This document shows, piece by piece, positions 19,052-27,910 of a stretch of DNA of 64,000 bases; position 1 is the stretch's first letter, and every line of letters begins with the position of its first letter. The DNA is taken from NCBI RefSeq assembly GCF_000688335.1, contig NZ_JHZX01000001.1, forward strand, positions 1,488,001 through 1,552,000, written 5' to 3'. The DNA comes from Sediminibacter sp. Hel_I_10. Its GTDB lineage: Bacteria; Bacteroidota; Bacteroidia; Flavobacteriales; Flavobacteriaceae. A model generated the notes under the pieces. That model was not told the DNA's origin. It saw nothing but the letters and a program-made list of their open reading frames with translations, and did no database searches. A program made the position numbers and the translations under genes.

Positions 19052-21802
19052 TTAAAGTGTATATATCAAACGAAATGTTACAATTCTAGGCAGTATAAAC
19101 GTCTCTGAACTGAATACAGAAATATTAGTTGCACCATTACTAACATTAGAATCTATATTTAAGATGTTGGCAGCCTTAATTTCGTACTCCAACTTCGCAT
19201 CTTGATCCTTTCTATATGACAAGGAGGCATCCCAAGTTTGAAACGACTGTGATGGTCCCGAGCCTCTGTCTTGATTGGTATAGGTGTAATCTGTTCTAAG
19301 TGTAAAAGATTTAAATATGTAAGCATCAAATTCCACCGAAGGCGCATTGGTCTTAAATGTTGTAGAATTAGTACCCTGATCGTTATTAGTTACGGAGTAT
19401 CTATATTTTAGACTCACATTTGGCGCTTCTCTAAAATTGGTGCGCAATTCTGGAGTGTAACTCTGCGTAAAGCTCTCATTAACCGTTTGCCTGTCTTGCA
19501 CAAACTGATTGTTTTTACTATAATTAAAACTCACGTTTAAACCTGCTCTAATCTTTTTGAATGTTCTTTGAACGCGACCAAAAGCGGTTAAACTCTCATC
19601 TGCAAAACTTGAATTAAAAAATGTACTGGTACTAATAATATTATCAAAGCTTGTTCTATTTCTAATTTGATCTATATTCTTATTATAATTTACCACGGCG
19701 TAAACGTTGGTATAATTAAACAGATTAAAACTAAAATAATTTAACCTCAAATTATGGGATAATGCATTTTGCAATTCTGGGTTACCGGCTTGAAGACTAT
19801 TGTAATTATTAAACACTAAACCTTCCGCTAATTTGGTAACATCTGTAAAAGAATTGGTCATGTTGTAGCGGAAGGTGAGATTCTCACTTTTTTTGAATTG
19901 AATTCTGGTTTCGAAATCAGGTAACACTCTAAAGAAATTATCTTCATAGGTTTCACCAAATTGGGTATTTTTATTTCCGTAGGCATGAACAGAAACCCCT
20001 GGAGTAATGGTGAATTTTCCTGTCTTGAGTCTATAGTGTAGTCCCAAATAAATATCACTAAAGTTATATTCGGTGTCATTAGAATCTAAGCCATCATTAA
20101 TGGTCGGTTCAGGATTAAAGACACTACCATCATCTAAAAACTGGAAGATGTTTGAGTTAAATTTTTGATTGCTTAAAATGGTTCCTAAAGTAAGGTTGAT
20201 GTTACTCTTTTGATTTAAAATATTATAGTAATCTAATTTCGCATCCAATTGATTGGATTTTATGCGTCGATCTTGATTAATATTATAAACGTTCTGCGTT
20301 CTGTCAAACCCTATGGCATCTGCGGTATTGTCAAAGGCATCTTCGTTTGGAATGTCATCATTACCAAAGCCATTTTCATTATTGGTTGGATCATTAACCA
20401 ATAAAGCATTGTAGAACGGGTCTTCATCTTTAATAAGGTGCTGCGCCTCAAAAGCAAAAATATTAGTCTCATTAAGTGTGTAATAATAATTTAAACTTTG
20501 ATTGATACTAAAAGGTTTTACTGCATCGATTTGATTGGTATTGCCCACAACAGAAGACAATAAATTTTGTGCTTCGCGATCATCAGAGATTCTTCCCAAT
20601 ATATCGTAATTCAATTGGTTATTGGCGTTTGGCTTATAGGCAGCACTCAGTTTTGCTAATCCCTGATTTGTAGATTCCCTTCCGGTTTGTATGGTACGTT
20701 CATCTGGTATTCCTAAATCTGAATCAATATAACTTACAAAACGCTCTTCTCTAGTAAGTAGTCTAGAACTATTATAAATCAAAAAACCACTAATATCTAA
20801 TGCTTTATTTGGAGAATAACTAAAGTTTGCGGCGCTCAACTTTGTGGTAACCTCTTGAGCACTGGCCACATTAGAAAGCCCATTAAGTCCATTATCTCCT
20901 AAATTAATAGACGTGCCACTACTTTGGCTAGGTGGCCTAAAGCCGCCACCAAAGTTTCTGATATCTCTATTGGTTAAGGCCACCTCACCTATATTGTTCA
21001 TATCGCCAATAAGGTTAATGCTATATTTTGGGCTGTAATAAAACAGTTTTGGCTGCACCAAATAATAACCGTCATTGTTGGCAATACCAGAGCCCGCCGT
21101 AACATCTCCAAACCAAAAATTCTTTTTACCTTCTTTTAGTTTGATATTTATGGCGACATTATCCTGATTATTGGTCACACTACTCATTTGACCTACTTCG
21201 GAATAATTACGCAACACCTGAATTTTATCTACCGCATTAGAAGGAATGTTCTTAGTTGCTAATTTAGAATCCCCATCAAAAAAATCTTTACCATCTACCA
21301 TCAATTTAGTGACCACCTTACCTTCAACTTCAATTTGGCCATCGGCATTGATTTCTACACCAGGCAATTTTTTTAAAACGTCCTCTAATTTACGTTCCGT
21401 TCCGTCTTTAAAGGAATCGGCATTATAAACTAAAGTGTCTCCTTTTATCGTCACGGGCATTTCGTAAGTCAATTCAACTTCTGCCAATGAGTTATCACTT
21501 TGCAGCGTATAATCTTGCTCTATACTGGTCTCCTTAGTGCTTAAGGTTTCCGAAGCAGACTTCATCCCGATGTAACTTACTTGCACCGTGTAAGTCGTGT
21601 TTTTTTCTAGGTTCAATTTAAATTGACCTTTATCATTGGTGATGGCATAAGAGGCCATAGCTTTGGTTTGGGCATTAATTGCAATGACGTTTGCCAGTTC
21701 TAAAGGCTCGCCAATACTGTCTTTAACTACCCCATTAACGGTGATTTGAGCACTACAAATACTTGTTACAAAAAGTAACGTTAGGAATATAATCTGTTTC
21801 AT
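19052..21802 (-). CDS. Outer-membrane beta-barrel protein, TonB-receptor-like, with carboxypeptidase-regulatory N-domain
   Basis: 916 residues. A signal peptide (1-18) is followed by a CarboxypepD_reg/CNA-B-like domain (about 20-105, ITVNGVVKDSIGEPLELANV) and a plug-like segment (about 115-225) with LEDVLKKLPGVEINADG and VMVDGKDF-type motifs. A long beta-barrel with alternating aromatic strands follows, ending in RIVTFRLIYTL. This is the OMP_b-brl_3 type commonly named outer membrane beta-barrel protein. No substrate can be read from sequence. It lies between GLPGLI A and GLPGLI B on the same strand, 75 bp after the latter. Co-occurrence suggests that the barrel and the GLPGLI proteins work together. 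Confidence 0.9.
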   Translation of the reverse strand: MKQIIFLTLLFVTSICSAQITVNGVVKDSIGEPLELANVIAINAQTKAMASYAITNDKGQFKLNLEKNTTYTVQVSYIGMKSASETLSTKETSIEQDYTLQSDNSLAEVELTYEMPVTIKGDTLVYNADSFKDGTERKLEDVLKKLPGVEINADGQIEVEGKVVTKLMVDGKDFFDGDSKLATKNIPSNAVDKIQVLRNYSEVGQMSSVTNNQDNVAINIKLKEGKKNFWFGDVTAGSGIANNDGYYLVQPKLFYYSPKYSINLIGDMNNIGEVALTNRDIRNFGGGFRPPSQSSGTSINLGDNGLNGLSNVASAQEVTTKLSAANFSYSPNKALDISGFLIYNSSRLLTREERFVSYIDSDLGIPDERTIQTGRESTNQGLAKLSAAYKPNANNQLNYDILGRISDDREAQNLLSSVVGNTNQIDAVKPFSINQSLNYYYTLNETNIFAFEAQHLIKDEDPFYNALLVNDPTNNENGFGNDDIPNEDAFDNTADAIGFDRTQNVYNINQDRRIKSNQLDAKLDYYNILNQKSNINLTLGTILSNQKFNSNIFQFLDDGSVFNPEPTINDGLDSNDTEYNFSDIYLGLHYRLKTGKFTITPGVSVHAYGNKNTQFGETYEDNFFRVLPDFETRIQFKKSENLTFRYNMTNSFTDVTKLAEGLVFNNYNSLQAGNPELQNALSHNLRLNYFSFNLFNYTNVYAVVNYNKNIDQIRNRTSFDNIISTSTFFNSSFADESLTAFGRVQRTFKKIRAGLNVSFNYSKNNQFVQDRQTVNESFTQSYTPELRTNFREAPNVSLKYRYSVTNNDQGTNSTTFKTNAPSVEFDAYIFKSFTLRTDYTYTNQDRGSGPSQSFQTWDASLSYRKDQDAKLEYEIKAANILNIDSNVSNGATNISVFSSETFILPRIVTFRLIYTL

Positions 21803-21877
21803 TGAATTGATTTCTCTGGTTAGTGAGTAGAAAATTGATGATGCTTGGTTGATTTCTAGAATTTCTTTTTTTGAAGA

Positions 21878-22750
21878 TTAATCTCTTCTGCCCCGTCCTC
21901 TACCGCCATACATTTGGCGCATTTCCTCTATTTTATCTTTCATAATGGTATTGTACTCCTCTCGTGAAACCACCTCTCCTTTTTCTGGCTTCTCAATTTT
22001 TTGCTTGTCCTGCGGATTCATAACAATTTTTGTACAAAGCATAACGGTTTTATCTGCTGTTACTTCTAAAATTAAACCGGGCAAACCATGATATTCTCCA
22101 GGTCCATTATTAACCGGGATTTGCGGTGTGTACCAAGCCGTAACGATAATGAATTCTGGTACTTCAACCTCATCAAAAGGATCTGCGGTTTTAGTAGTAT
22201 CTGCAGTTTCTTTAGATTCCTTCTTTTCGTCATCTTTATTTTTTCGACGCATTTTTGTAAAATCCATCTCATCTACTTTTTTTGTCGTGGTTGCCTTAAA
22301 GCAAGTATATTGTCCAATTTGTTTGGTTTCGTTTTCCAGCTTCCATTCTAATTTTGGAAGAGAATCCTTGACGAGAAATTGCTTTCCGAAGAACTCTTGC
22401 TCTTGTAAAATGACGTTCTCCTTGATATTTTTGTACTGGGGACCTCCTGTAAAACTGCTCATCATACCTCCCCAACGGCTGCCGCCTGCTCCAGGAGCTT
22501 CTAATTTGTCTTCTTCCTTATAAGTAGATTCACTGCGGTTAAAGTTGAGCACGTACACTTTTTCTAACATGCTCTTCATGCGCTCTGCAATCATTTTCTT
22601 TTGCTGTTCGCTCATTTGACCGCCACCCCAATCTCCCATATCAACGGTAGTCTTCGTTTGATAAATGGCTTGGCCCTGAAAGTCTTGTGCAGTTACTATA
22701 GACGTTATACAAAAAAGGACTGAAAAAATGGTAAGTGTAAGAGTTCTCAT
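21878..22750 (-). CDS. GLPGLI family protein B
   Basis: 290 residues with a signal peptide ending near residue 21. GLPGLILEV is at 222-230, after TAWYTPQIPVNNGPGEYH. It shares FQGQAIYQTKT, LNFNRSES and PQYKNIKENV blocks with its two neighbours, so the three are paralogs. The mature part has two cysteines, C150 (QYTCFKA) and C239 (MLCTK). A charged insertion (about 165-195, rich in Lys, Glu and Asp) is absent from the others, and the tail is Gly/Arg-rich (GGRGRGRRD). It lies 105 bp downstream of GLPGLI C and 75 bp upstream of the barrel gene. Biochemical role unknown. Confidence 0.9.
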   Translation of the reverse strand: MRTLTLTIFSVLFCITSIVTAQDFQGQAIYQTKTTVDMGDWGGGQMSEQQKKMIAERMKSMLEKVYVLNFNRSESTYKEEDKLEAPGAGGSRWGGMMSSFTGGPQYKNIKENVILQEQEFFGKQFLVKDSLPKLEWKLENETKQIGQYTCFKATTTKKVDEMDFTKMRRKNKDDEKKESKETADTTKTADPFDEVEVPEFIIVTAWYTPQIPVNNGPGEYHGLPGLILEVTADKTVMLCTKIVMNPQDKQKIEKPEKGEVVSREEYNTIMKDKIEEMRQMYGGRGRGRRD

Positions 22751-22855
22751 AGGTTTTGGAAATAAATTAGACTATAAAATTAACCGATTATAGTCTGTTA
22801 GACCCAAAAGCCATGTAATAGTTAAGCCTGTAAACGTTAAACTATTCCTAAAAAC

Positions 22856-23680
22856 TCAGTCTCCAAATGAAATGATCTTCATCTCACCGTTTCGGCTTCT
22901 TGATTTTAGATCTTCCATTTGCTCTTCCATCTTCTTATTTACTATAGCATCATACTCACTTTGGCTCACTTCCTTACCTCTTGAAGGTTCCTTAACCTCT
23001 ACCTTTTTTTCGGGATTGAGCACAATCTTACTACAGATTAAGGTTAATTCACCGTCATTTATCTCAAGGATGAGTCCTGGTAATCCTTGGAAATCCTCAG
23101 GGCCATGACTTAAGGGGATTTGGGGCGTGTACCAAGCCGTAGTTGTTTTTTCTTTTTCAACATCCTCTAATTTGCCATCATCTGTAAAAGTTTTATCGGT
23201 GTAGTTCTTTGTAAATTCAGCCTTAAAGCAAGTATAGTTGCCAATATTCTTAGTTTCATTTACCAATTTCCACTCAATGGGGTTTATACTATCCTTTATT
23301 AAAAAGGCCTTGCCAAAAATCTCATTAGCGCTTGTGTAGCGTTGCTCCTTAATATTTTTATAGCGAACATCAGAACCATTAGACATTGTCACTGTGATAC
23401 CACCCGCAGATGGCTTTGGTGTAGAAAGCACCTCTTCCTGTTTGTAAAGAGATTCCTCTCTATTGAAACTTAAAAAATAGGTTTTTTGAGATTGTTTTTT
23501 GATTTGCTCATAGATTTGCTTTTTCATGGCATCGTTTAAATTGTCACCTTCCATTTTCATTTCTATTTTTCGATGGGATTTATAAGTCGCGATCCCTGAA
23601 AATTCTTGAGCATTTAGCGTACAGCAAATTGATACTATTGCCACTAAAAATAGTTTTGATATAAAGTTCATTATATTCAT
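22856..23680 (-). CDS. GLPGLI family protein C
   Basis: 274 residues with a signal peptide ending near residue 24 (ICCTLNAQ). GLPGLILE is at 199-206 after TAWYTPQIPLSHGP. The mature part has two cysteines, C151 (NYTCFKA) and C216 (LICSK), aligned with those of the two neighbours. It lacks the Gly/Arg-rich tail of A and B. Its start overlaps the end of the preceding small gene by 4 nt (ATGA type), so the two are translationally coupled. Function unknown. Confidence 0.9.
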   Translation of the reverse strand: MNIMNFISKLFLVAIVSICCTLNAQEFSGIATYKSHRKIEMKMEGDNLNDAMKKQIYEQIKKQSQKTYFLSFNREESLYKQEEVLSTPKPSAGGITVTMSNGSDVRYKNIKEQRYTSANEIFGKAFLIKDSINPIEWKLVNETKNIGNYTCFKAEFTKNYTDKTFTDDGKLEDVEKEKTTTAWYTPQIPLSHGPEDFQGLPGLILEINDGELTLICSKIVLNPEKKVEVKEPSRGKEVSQSEYDAIVNKKMEEQMEDLKSRSRNGEMKIISFGD

Positions 23681-24048
23681 TTTTTAGAATTATAAAAATT
23701 AATAGCAGCTGTTCTTACTTTTTCGACCGATTTAAGAAACCCCACTCTATCGCTAGTATTCCCCTTGACTTTATAAGTCAAGGATCTATTGACGTCTTTG
23801 CTTATTTTCTCTCCATTGCAAATAATTTCAAAAGAGATCTGTTCGTCATTATCAGACATATCCATAAACTCCTCAATATCTTCCATCTTAATTGAGTTTT
23901 CCAATTCTTCCTTAGAATCGACCGTTATGGATATTTTCAAATCAGATACCGTTGCTTTAGATTGCGATTTGTTTTCTTCTGGGTTGTTTGACTGTGAAAA
24001 GCCAAGCGTCGCTACGGATAGCATAAGCATTGTAACTAGATGTTTCAT
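23677..24048 (-). CDS. Small exported protein of unknown function, first gene of the GLPGLI operon
   Basis: 123 residues with a clear signal peptide (MKHLVTMLMLSVATLGFSQ). The mature part is acidic in the middle (MEDIEEFMDMSDNDEQ) and has one cysteine in IICNGEKI. It ends in a basic helix with KSVEKVRTAAINFYN. I do not recognise a family. Its stop overlaps the start of GLPGLI C by 4 nt, and it is the gene nearest the divergent promoter region. It is therefore expected to be expressed with the GLPGLI proteins in the periplasm. Confidence 0.78.
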   Translation of the reverse strand: MKHLVTMLMLSVATLGFSQSNNPEENKSQSKATVSDLKISITVDSKEELENSIKMEDIEEFMDMSDNDEQISFEIICNGEKISKDVNRSLTYKVKGNTSDRVGFLKSVEKVRTAAINFYNSKK

Positions 24049-24076
24049 TTTTATTTGTTTTAAGTTGAATACATTA

Positions 24077-24084
24077 CAAACTTA
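24077..24084 (-). promoter_or_regulatory. -7 box of the GLPGLI operon
   Basis: On the minus strand TAAGTTTG matches TAnnTTTG exactly, 28 bp before the start codon at 24048. No TTG is at the -33 position; the GTTAAC array begins 23 bp upstream instead, the arrangement of an activator-dependent promoter. Confidence 0.55.
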
Positions 24085-24106
24085 AACCGAGAGGAGCAGT
24101 TACTTA

Positions 24107-24136
24107 GTTAACCAACGTTAACGTGTGTTAACCAAT
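24107..24136. promoter_or_regulatory. Triple 10-bp direct repeat (GTTAAC array), predicted operator
   Basis: Three units follow head to tail: GTTAACCAAC (24107), GTTAACGTGT (24117), GTTAACCAAT (24127). The hexamer is invariant and the period is exactly 10 bp, close to one DNA turn. OmpR/PhoB-type regulators bind tandem repeats of 10-11 bp, and such a regulator is encoded at 25638. The array lies 22 bp from the -7 box of the GLPGLI operon on one side and 24 bp from that of the kinase gene on the other, so it could activate both arms. Confidence 0.7.
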
Positions 24137-24160
24137 AGTTTAAATTACAATCAATACGCT

Positions 24161-24168
24161 TACTTTTG
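24161..24168 (+). promoter_or_regulatory. -7 box of the histidine kinase gene, possibly leaderless
   Basis: TACTTTTG matches TAnnTTTG exactly and ends only 4 bp before the ATG at 24173. In Bacteroidota this box is centred near -7, so transcription would start at or next to the start codon. Confidence 0.5.
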
Positions 24169-24172
24169 AACT

Positions 24173-25645
24173 ATGGACAATAAGCTCTATCAAAGAATCC
24201 TATATTTTATTATCGTGACCATTGCGCTCACCTTGACGGTGCAACTCTATTGGAACTATAAAAACTATCAAAAAAATCTTCAAAATTTTCAAAATGAAGT
24301 CCAAATTAGCTTAGACAATGCCCTGGACCTCTATTATGCTGAACTTACCAAAAAGAACCACATGACCTTTATAGATCTTGAGGCTACAGACAATAGCATT
24401 GAAAACCTAGAAGGCTTAATGGACAAATTGGAAATGGACTCGGTATACCGAGAGTTTCAGGCAAGCTATTCTAAAGATGTTGACTCTATCACCCAGATTG
24501 TAAAAACGGAAACCGGGGAACAAGCTCTAACCTTTTCAAACAACTCCAATAAAATCTCCAGTCTTAAAGTGATACGTGGTAAAAAAGCGGCAGACAGCAT
24601 CAAGTTGCTTAAGAATATCACGTCTATTTATATATCTATTCAAGACGATTCTCTAAAGCTTAGCGATCTTTCTCCGCTTATCGAAAAAGAACTGCAACGT
24701 AAACAACTGAGCATTCCGTTTGCCTTGAAATATAACGGTACAGACAGTATCAAACTCAATTTTAACCAAAAGATTGTTGAACCAAACTTCTTCCAAACAG
24801 AAGCCAAATCAAAATTTTTAAAGTCTAATGAATCGTTACTCCTATTTTACCCAAATGCTACCAATATTGTGCTTCAGCAAGGGCTTGCAGGCTTGCTCAT
24901 TTCCGTAGTATTACTGTTGGGAATTATGGCATGCCTCATTTATTTATTAAAAGTCATTAAAAATCAACGGCAACTTTCTGAATTAAAAAATGACCTCATC
25001 AGTAACATTACACATGAGTTTAAAACACCCATCTCCACCATTGGCGCTGCTTTAGAAGGCATTCAAAATTTTAACGCCATTGACGATAAACTAAAGACTA
25101 AAAACTATCTGGATATTTCGACCTTACAGTTATCCAAACTCAACAACATGGTTGAAAAATTATTGGAAACCGCCACCTTAGACAGTGAACATTTAGAGCT
25201 TCATAAAGAAATAGTTGATATTTCGGAATTAGTATTGACCATAGCCCAGAAACATCAATTTCAAAATAATTCTAAAACCCTAAGCACGTCTATTGAGACT
25301 GTTTGTAAGGCAAAAGTTGACTTGTTTCATTTTGAAAACGCCATTAACAACCTTCTAGATAATGCTTATAAATATGGCGGCAAGCACATCAGCGTTACCC
25401 TAAAGCAGATTAAAAATTTTGTTGAGATTAGCATTGCCGATGATGGCAACACACTCACCAAGCAAAATCAAGATCTTGTTTTTGAGAAGTTTTACCGCGT
25501 CCCAAAAGGTAACACCCATGATGTTAAAGGGTTTGGTATAGGTTTATATTACACCAAGAACATTATCGAAAAACATAACGGCAAAATTATTTTAGAGTTA
25601 AAGCCACAGCAAACTACATTTAAAATCCATCTCCCAAATGACTGA
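24173..25645 (+). CDS. Two-component sensor histidine kinase
   Basis: 490 residues. TM1 is at about 8-26 and TM2 at about 233-261, enclosing a periplasmic sensor domain of about 205 residues that I do not recognise. The H-box ISNITHEFKTPISTI places the phosphoacceptor at H281. The ATPase domain shows the N-box NAINNLLDNAYKYGG, the G1 motif ADDGN and the G2 motif GFGIGLYYTKNI. No HAMP domain is evident. The start is fixed by the membrane segment immediately after MDNKLYQR. It overlaps the response regulator gene by 8 nt. The divergent neighbours are all exported envelope proteins, so it probably senses an envelope signal and controls them. Confidence 0.95.
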   Translation: MDNKLYQRILYFIIVTIALTLTVQLYWNYKNYQKNLQNFQNEVQISLDNALDLYYAELTKKNHMTFIDLEATDNSIENLEGLMDKLEMDSVYREFQASYSKDVDSITQIVKTETGEQALTFSNNSNKISSLKVIRGKKAADSIKLLKNITSIYISIQDDSLKLSDLSPLIEKELQRKQLSIPFALKYNGTDSIKLNFNQKIVEPNFFQTEAKSKFLKSNESLLLFYPNATNIVLQQGLAGLLISVVLLLGIMACLIYLLKVIKNQRQLSELKNDLISNITHEFKTPISTIGAALEGIQNFNAIDDKLKTKNYLDISTLQLSKLNNMVEKLLETATLDSEHLELHKEIVDISELVLTIAQKHQFQNNSKTLSTSIETVCKAKVDLFHFENAINNLLDNAYKYGGKHISVTLKQIKNFVEISIADDGNTLTKQNQDLVFEKFYRVPKGNTHDVKGFGIGLYYTKNIIEKHNGKIILELKPQQTTFKIHLPND

Positions 25646-26318
25646 ACCCATTACCATACTGCTTGCCGAAGATGAGCCCGCTTTGGGACAAATCATAAAG
25701 GAAAGTTTAGAAACCAGAAATTTCAAGGTCTTACTTTGCGAAGATGGAGAAAAGGCCTTTAAAGTGTATACCGCTGAGCAACCCGAATTGCTGGTTTTAG
25801 ACGTGATGATGCCAAAAAAAGACGGCTTCACTTTAGCCAAAGACATTAGAGCTATTGATGACACCATCCCCATTATTTTCTTGACCGCTAAATCACAAAC
25901 CCAAGATGTGGTTGAAGGTTTTAGTATTGGCGGTGATGACTATCTCAAAAAACCTTTTAGTATGGAGGAGCTCATTGTTAGAATCAACAATTTACTCCAT
26001 CGTAAATCGACTCAAAAGGCTTCGGAAATTTTAACGGTGGGGCAATTTCGTTTTGATTTCCCTAAGCAACAACTTCATTTTAAAGAGGAGACACAACAGT
26101 TGACCCACAGAGAAGCACATTTATTATTTCATTTGGTAAAGAACAAAAATCAAGTGCTAGATCGCTCTCTTATTTTAAATAAACTTTGGGGAACCGATGA
26201 TTTTTTCTCTGCCCGAAGTATGGATGTGTTTATCACAAAACTTCGCAAAAAATTGAAACAAGACGAGGCCGTACAGATTTTAAATGTTCGTGGCTTTGGC
26301 TATAAGCTGGTTTGTTAG
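25638..26318 (+). CDS. OmpR/PhoB-family response regulator
   Basis: 226 residues. The receiver domain (about 5-118) has the acidic pair ED (11-12), phosphoacceptor D55 in VLDVMMP, T83 in FLTAK and K105 in LKKPF. The C-terminal winged-helix domain (about 130-226) has LTHREAHLLFHLVKN and SMDVFITKLRKKL, with VRGFGYKLVC at the end. It overlaps the kinase gene by 8 nt, so the two form a cognate pair. The tandem 10-bp repeats at 24107-24136 are its likely binding site. Confidence 0.95.
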   Translation: MTEPITILLAEDEPALGQIIKESLETRNFKVLLCEDGEKAFKVYTAEQPELLVLDVMMPKKDGFTLAKDIRAIDDTIPIIFLTAKSQTQDVVEGFSIGGDDYLKKPFSMEELIVRINNLLHRKSTQKASEILTVGQFRFDFPKQQLHFKEETQQLTHREAHLLFHLVKNKNQVLDRSLILNKLWGTDDFFSARSMDVFITKLRKKLKQDEAVQILNVRGFGYKLVC

Positions 26319-26456
26319 TTCACTACTAAGCAACCTTCCTCTTAGGATCATCATAACAGTCTTTTTTCAGAATTGTAATAGAATGAGCAACGCCTCGTTA
26401 TCTAAAAAGGTAATACGTTTCATTTTTCGTACTTTTCCGAAGCCTAATTTGTCATC

Positions 26457-27239
26457 ATGCAATTTCTAAAATTTCTTTGTATCATTTGCTCAATGTCTTG
26501 TTTTGCACAACAAAGCATGACCGCCGTTTTAACAGACTCCGTTCAAGTAGAAGCAGACCAAATTGTTGCCATCGATAATTTTGACACGATGTATTACACC
26601 ATCAATTCTGCTATACATAAAAAGCCGAAAAACAATCCTGCCCTGAACTACAGTAACGTACAGTTGGGAGTTCCTACGGCAGTAAATGCCTTTAACCCAT
26701 TAAAAATAAATGTATTTTATCAGGATTTCAATACCGTGGTTATACTTGACAACCGCTTTGCAGAAATTTTTAAAATAGACTTCAATACCAAGCAACCCTA
26801 TAAAAACGTGACCCACGTGTCTACGGGGTATGACAATACGATTTGGATCTTTAACCAAGATCTTCAGCAATTAGAACTTTACGATTATAAAGCCGATAAA
26901 ATAAAAGCCACTACCCTTCCCGTTCAATCCAACGTATTAGATCTCAAAAGCGATTATAATTATTGTTGGATGCTCACCGAAAACTATTTATATCAATACA
27001 CCTATTTTGGAAGTCTTGTTTCAAAAATAAAAAACAAAGGCTTTAAAAGCATTGCAGTAACAAATGAGAATTTGGTAATTGAGACAGAAACCGGCCTGCT
27101 CTATAAGCCCACAAATAGTGAAACACTCATTACCATAGCAACAAAAGGAATGTTGATAAAACAGTTTTTATTGACCAATGAAACCTTGTATATTTACGAC
27201 CGTAATACGCTTCGCAAATACCAATTAAAAATCAAGTAA
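26457..27239 (+). CDS. Exported propeller-like protein of unknown function
   Basis: 260 residues with a signal peptide (MQFLKFLCIICSMSCFAQ). The mature part has regularly spaced segments such as FNTVVILDNRFAEIFKIDF, YDNTIWIFNQDLQQLELYDY and YNYCWMLTENYLYQYTYFG. Their spacing resembles beta-propeller blades, perhaps four or five. There is no catalytic motif. It ends 3 nt before the deoxynucleoside kinase, so the two are probably co-transcribed although a functional link is not obvious. The start is placed at the ATG that gives the signal peptide. Confidence 0.75.
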   Translation: MQFLKFLCIICSMSCFAQQSMTAVLTDSVQVEADQIVAIDNFDTMYYTINSAIHKKPKNNPALNYSNVQLGVPTAVNAFNPLKINVFYQDFNTVVILDNRFAEIFKIDFNTKQPYKNVTHVSTGYDNTIWIFNQDLQQLELYDYKADKIKATTLPVQSNVLDLKSDYNYCWMLTENYLYQYTYFGSLVSKIKNKGFKSIAVTNENLVIETETGLLYKPTNSETLITIATKGMLIKQFLLTNETLYIYDRNTLRKYQLKIK

Positions 27240-27242
27240 GAT

Positions 27243-27857
27243 ATGCACGTCGCCGTCGCAGGAAACATAGGTGCTGGCAAGACCACACTCACTAAATTAT
27301 TAGCCAAACATTATCGCTGGGAACCCCAATTAGAAGATGTGGTTGACAACCCTTATCTAGATGATTTTTACAACCAAATGGAGCGTTGGAGTTTTAACCT
27401 TCAAGTTTATTTTCTCAATAGCAGATTTCGGCAAGTAGCACAAATTAGAGAGAGTGGCAAAGACATCATTCAAGATAGAACCATCTACGAAGATGCACAC
27501 ATATTTGCGCCCAATCTTCATGCCATGGGATTGATGACCAATCGGGATTATGAAAACTATCGCTCACTTTTTGACCTTATGGAATCTTTTGTGGAGGGTC
27601 CAGATCTCTTGATTTACTTGCGCAGCTCCATTCAAAATTTAGTGGCACAAATACACAGACGCGGTCGTGAGTATGAAAACTCCATAAGTATAGATTATCT
27701 CAGCAGATTGAACGAACGCTACGAAGCATGGATTCACGGCTATTCTAAAGGAAACTTACTTATCATTGATGTTGATCAATTAGATTTTGTGATGAATCCT
27801 GAAGACTTAGGTGGCATCATCAATAAAATTGATGCTCAAATAAATGGTCTCTTTTAA
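27243..27857 (+). CDS. Deoxynucleoside kinase
   Basis: 204 residues, dNK/dGK family. The P-loop GNIGAGKTT is at 7-15, directly after the first strand. IIQDRTIYEDAHIFA corresponds to the DRS-type motif that contacts substrate, and QIHRRGREYE is the arginine-rich lid. It phosphorylates deoxynucleosides for dNTP salvage; substrate preference (dA/dG or dT/dC) cannot be told from the sequence. It lies 3 nt after the propeller-like gene. Confidence 0.93.
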   Translation: MHVAVAGNIGAGKTTLTKLLAKHYRWEPQLEDVVDNPYLDDFYNQMERWSFNLQVYFLNSRFRQVAQIRESGKDIIQDRTIYEDAHIFAPNLHAMGLMTNRDYENYRSLFDLMESFVEGPDLLIYLRSSIQNLVAQIHRRGREYENSISIDYLSRLNERYEAWIHGYSKGNLLIIDVDQLDFVMNPEDLGGIINKIDAQINGLF

Positions 27858-27910
27858 ATCTTAGCATTTAGCTAACACAACTCCTTTTTTTATTTTATTA
27901 TTTTACGATT

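Noticed and set aside
22128-22523. 131-residue plus-strand ORF
   Set aside because: Antisense to GLPGLI B; Phe/Ser-rich translation typical of a reverse shadow.
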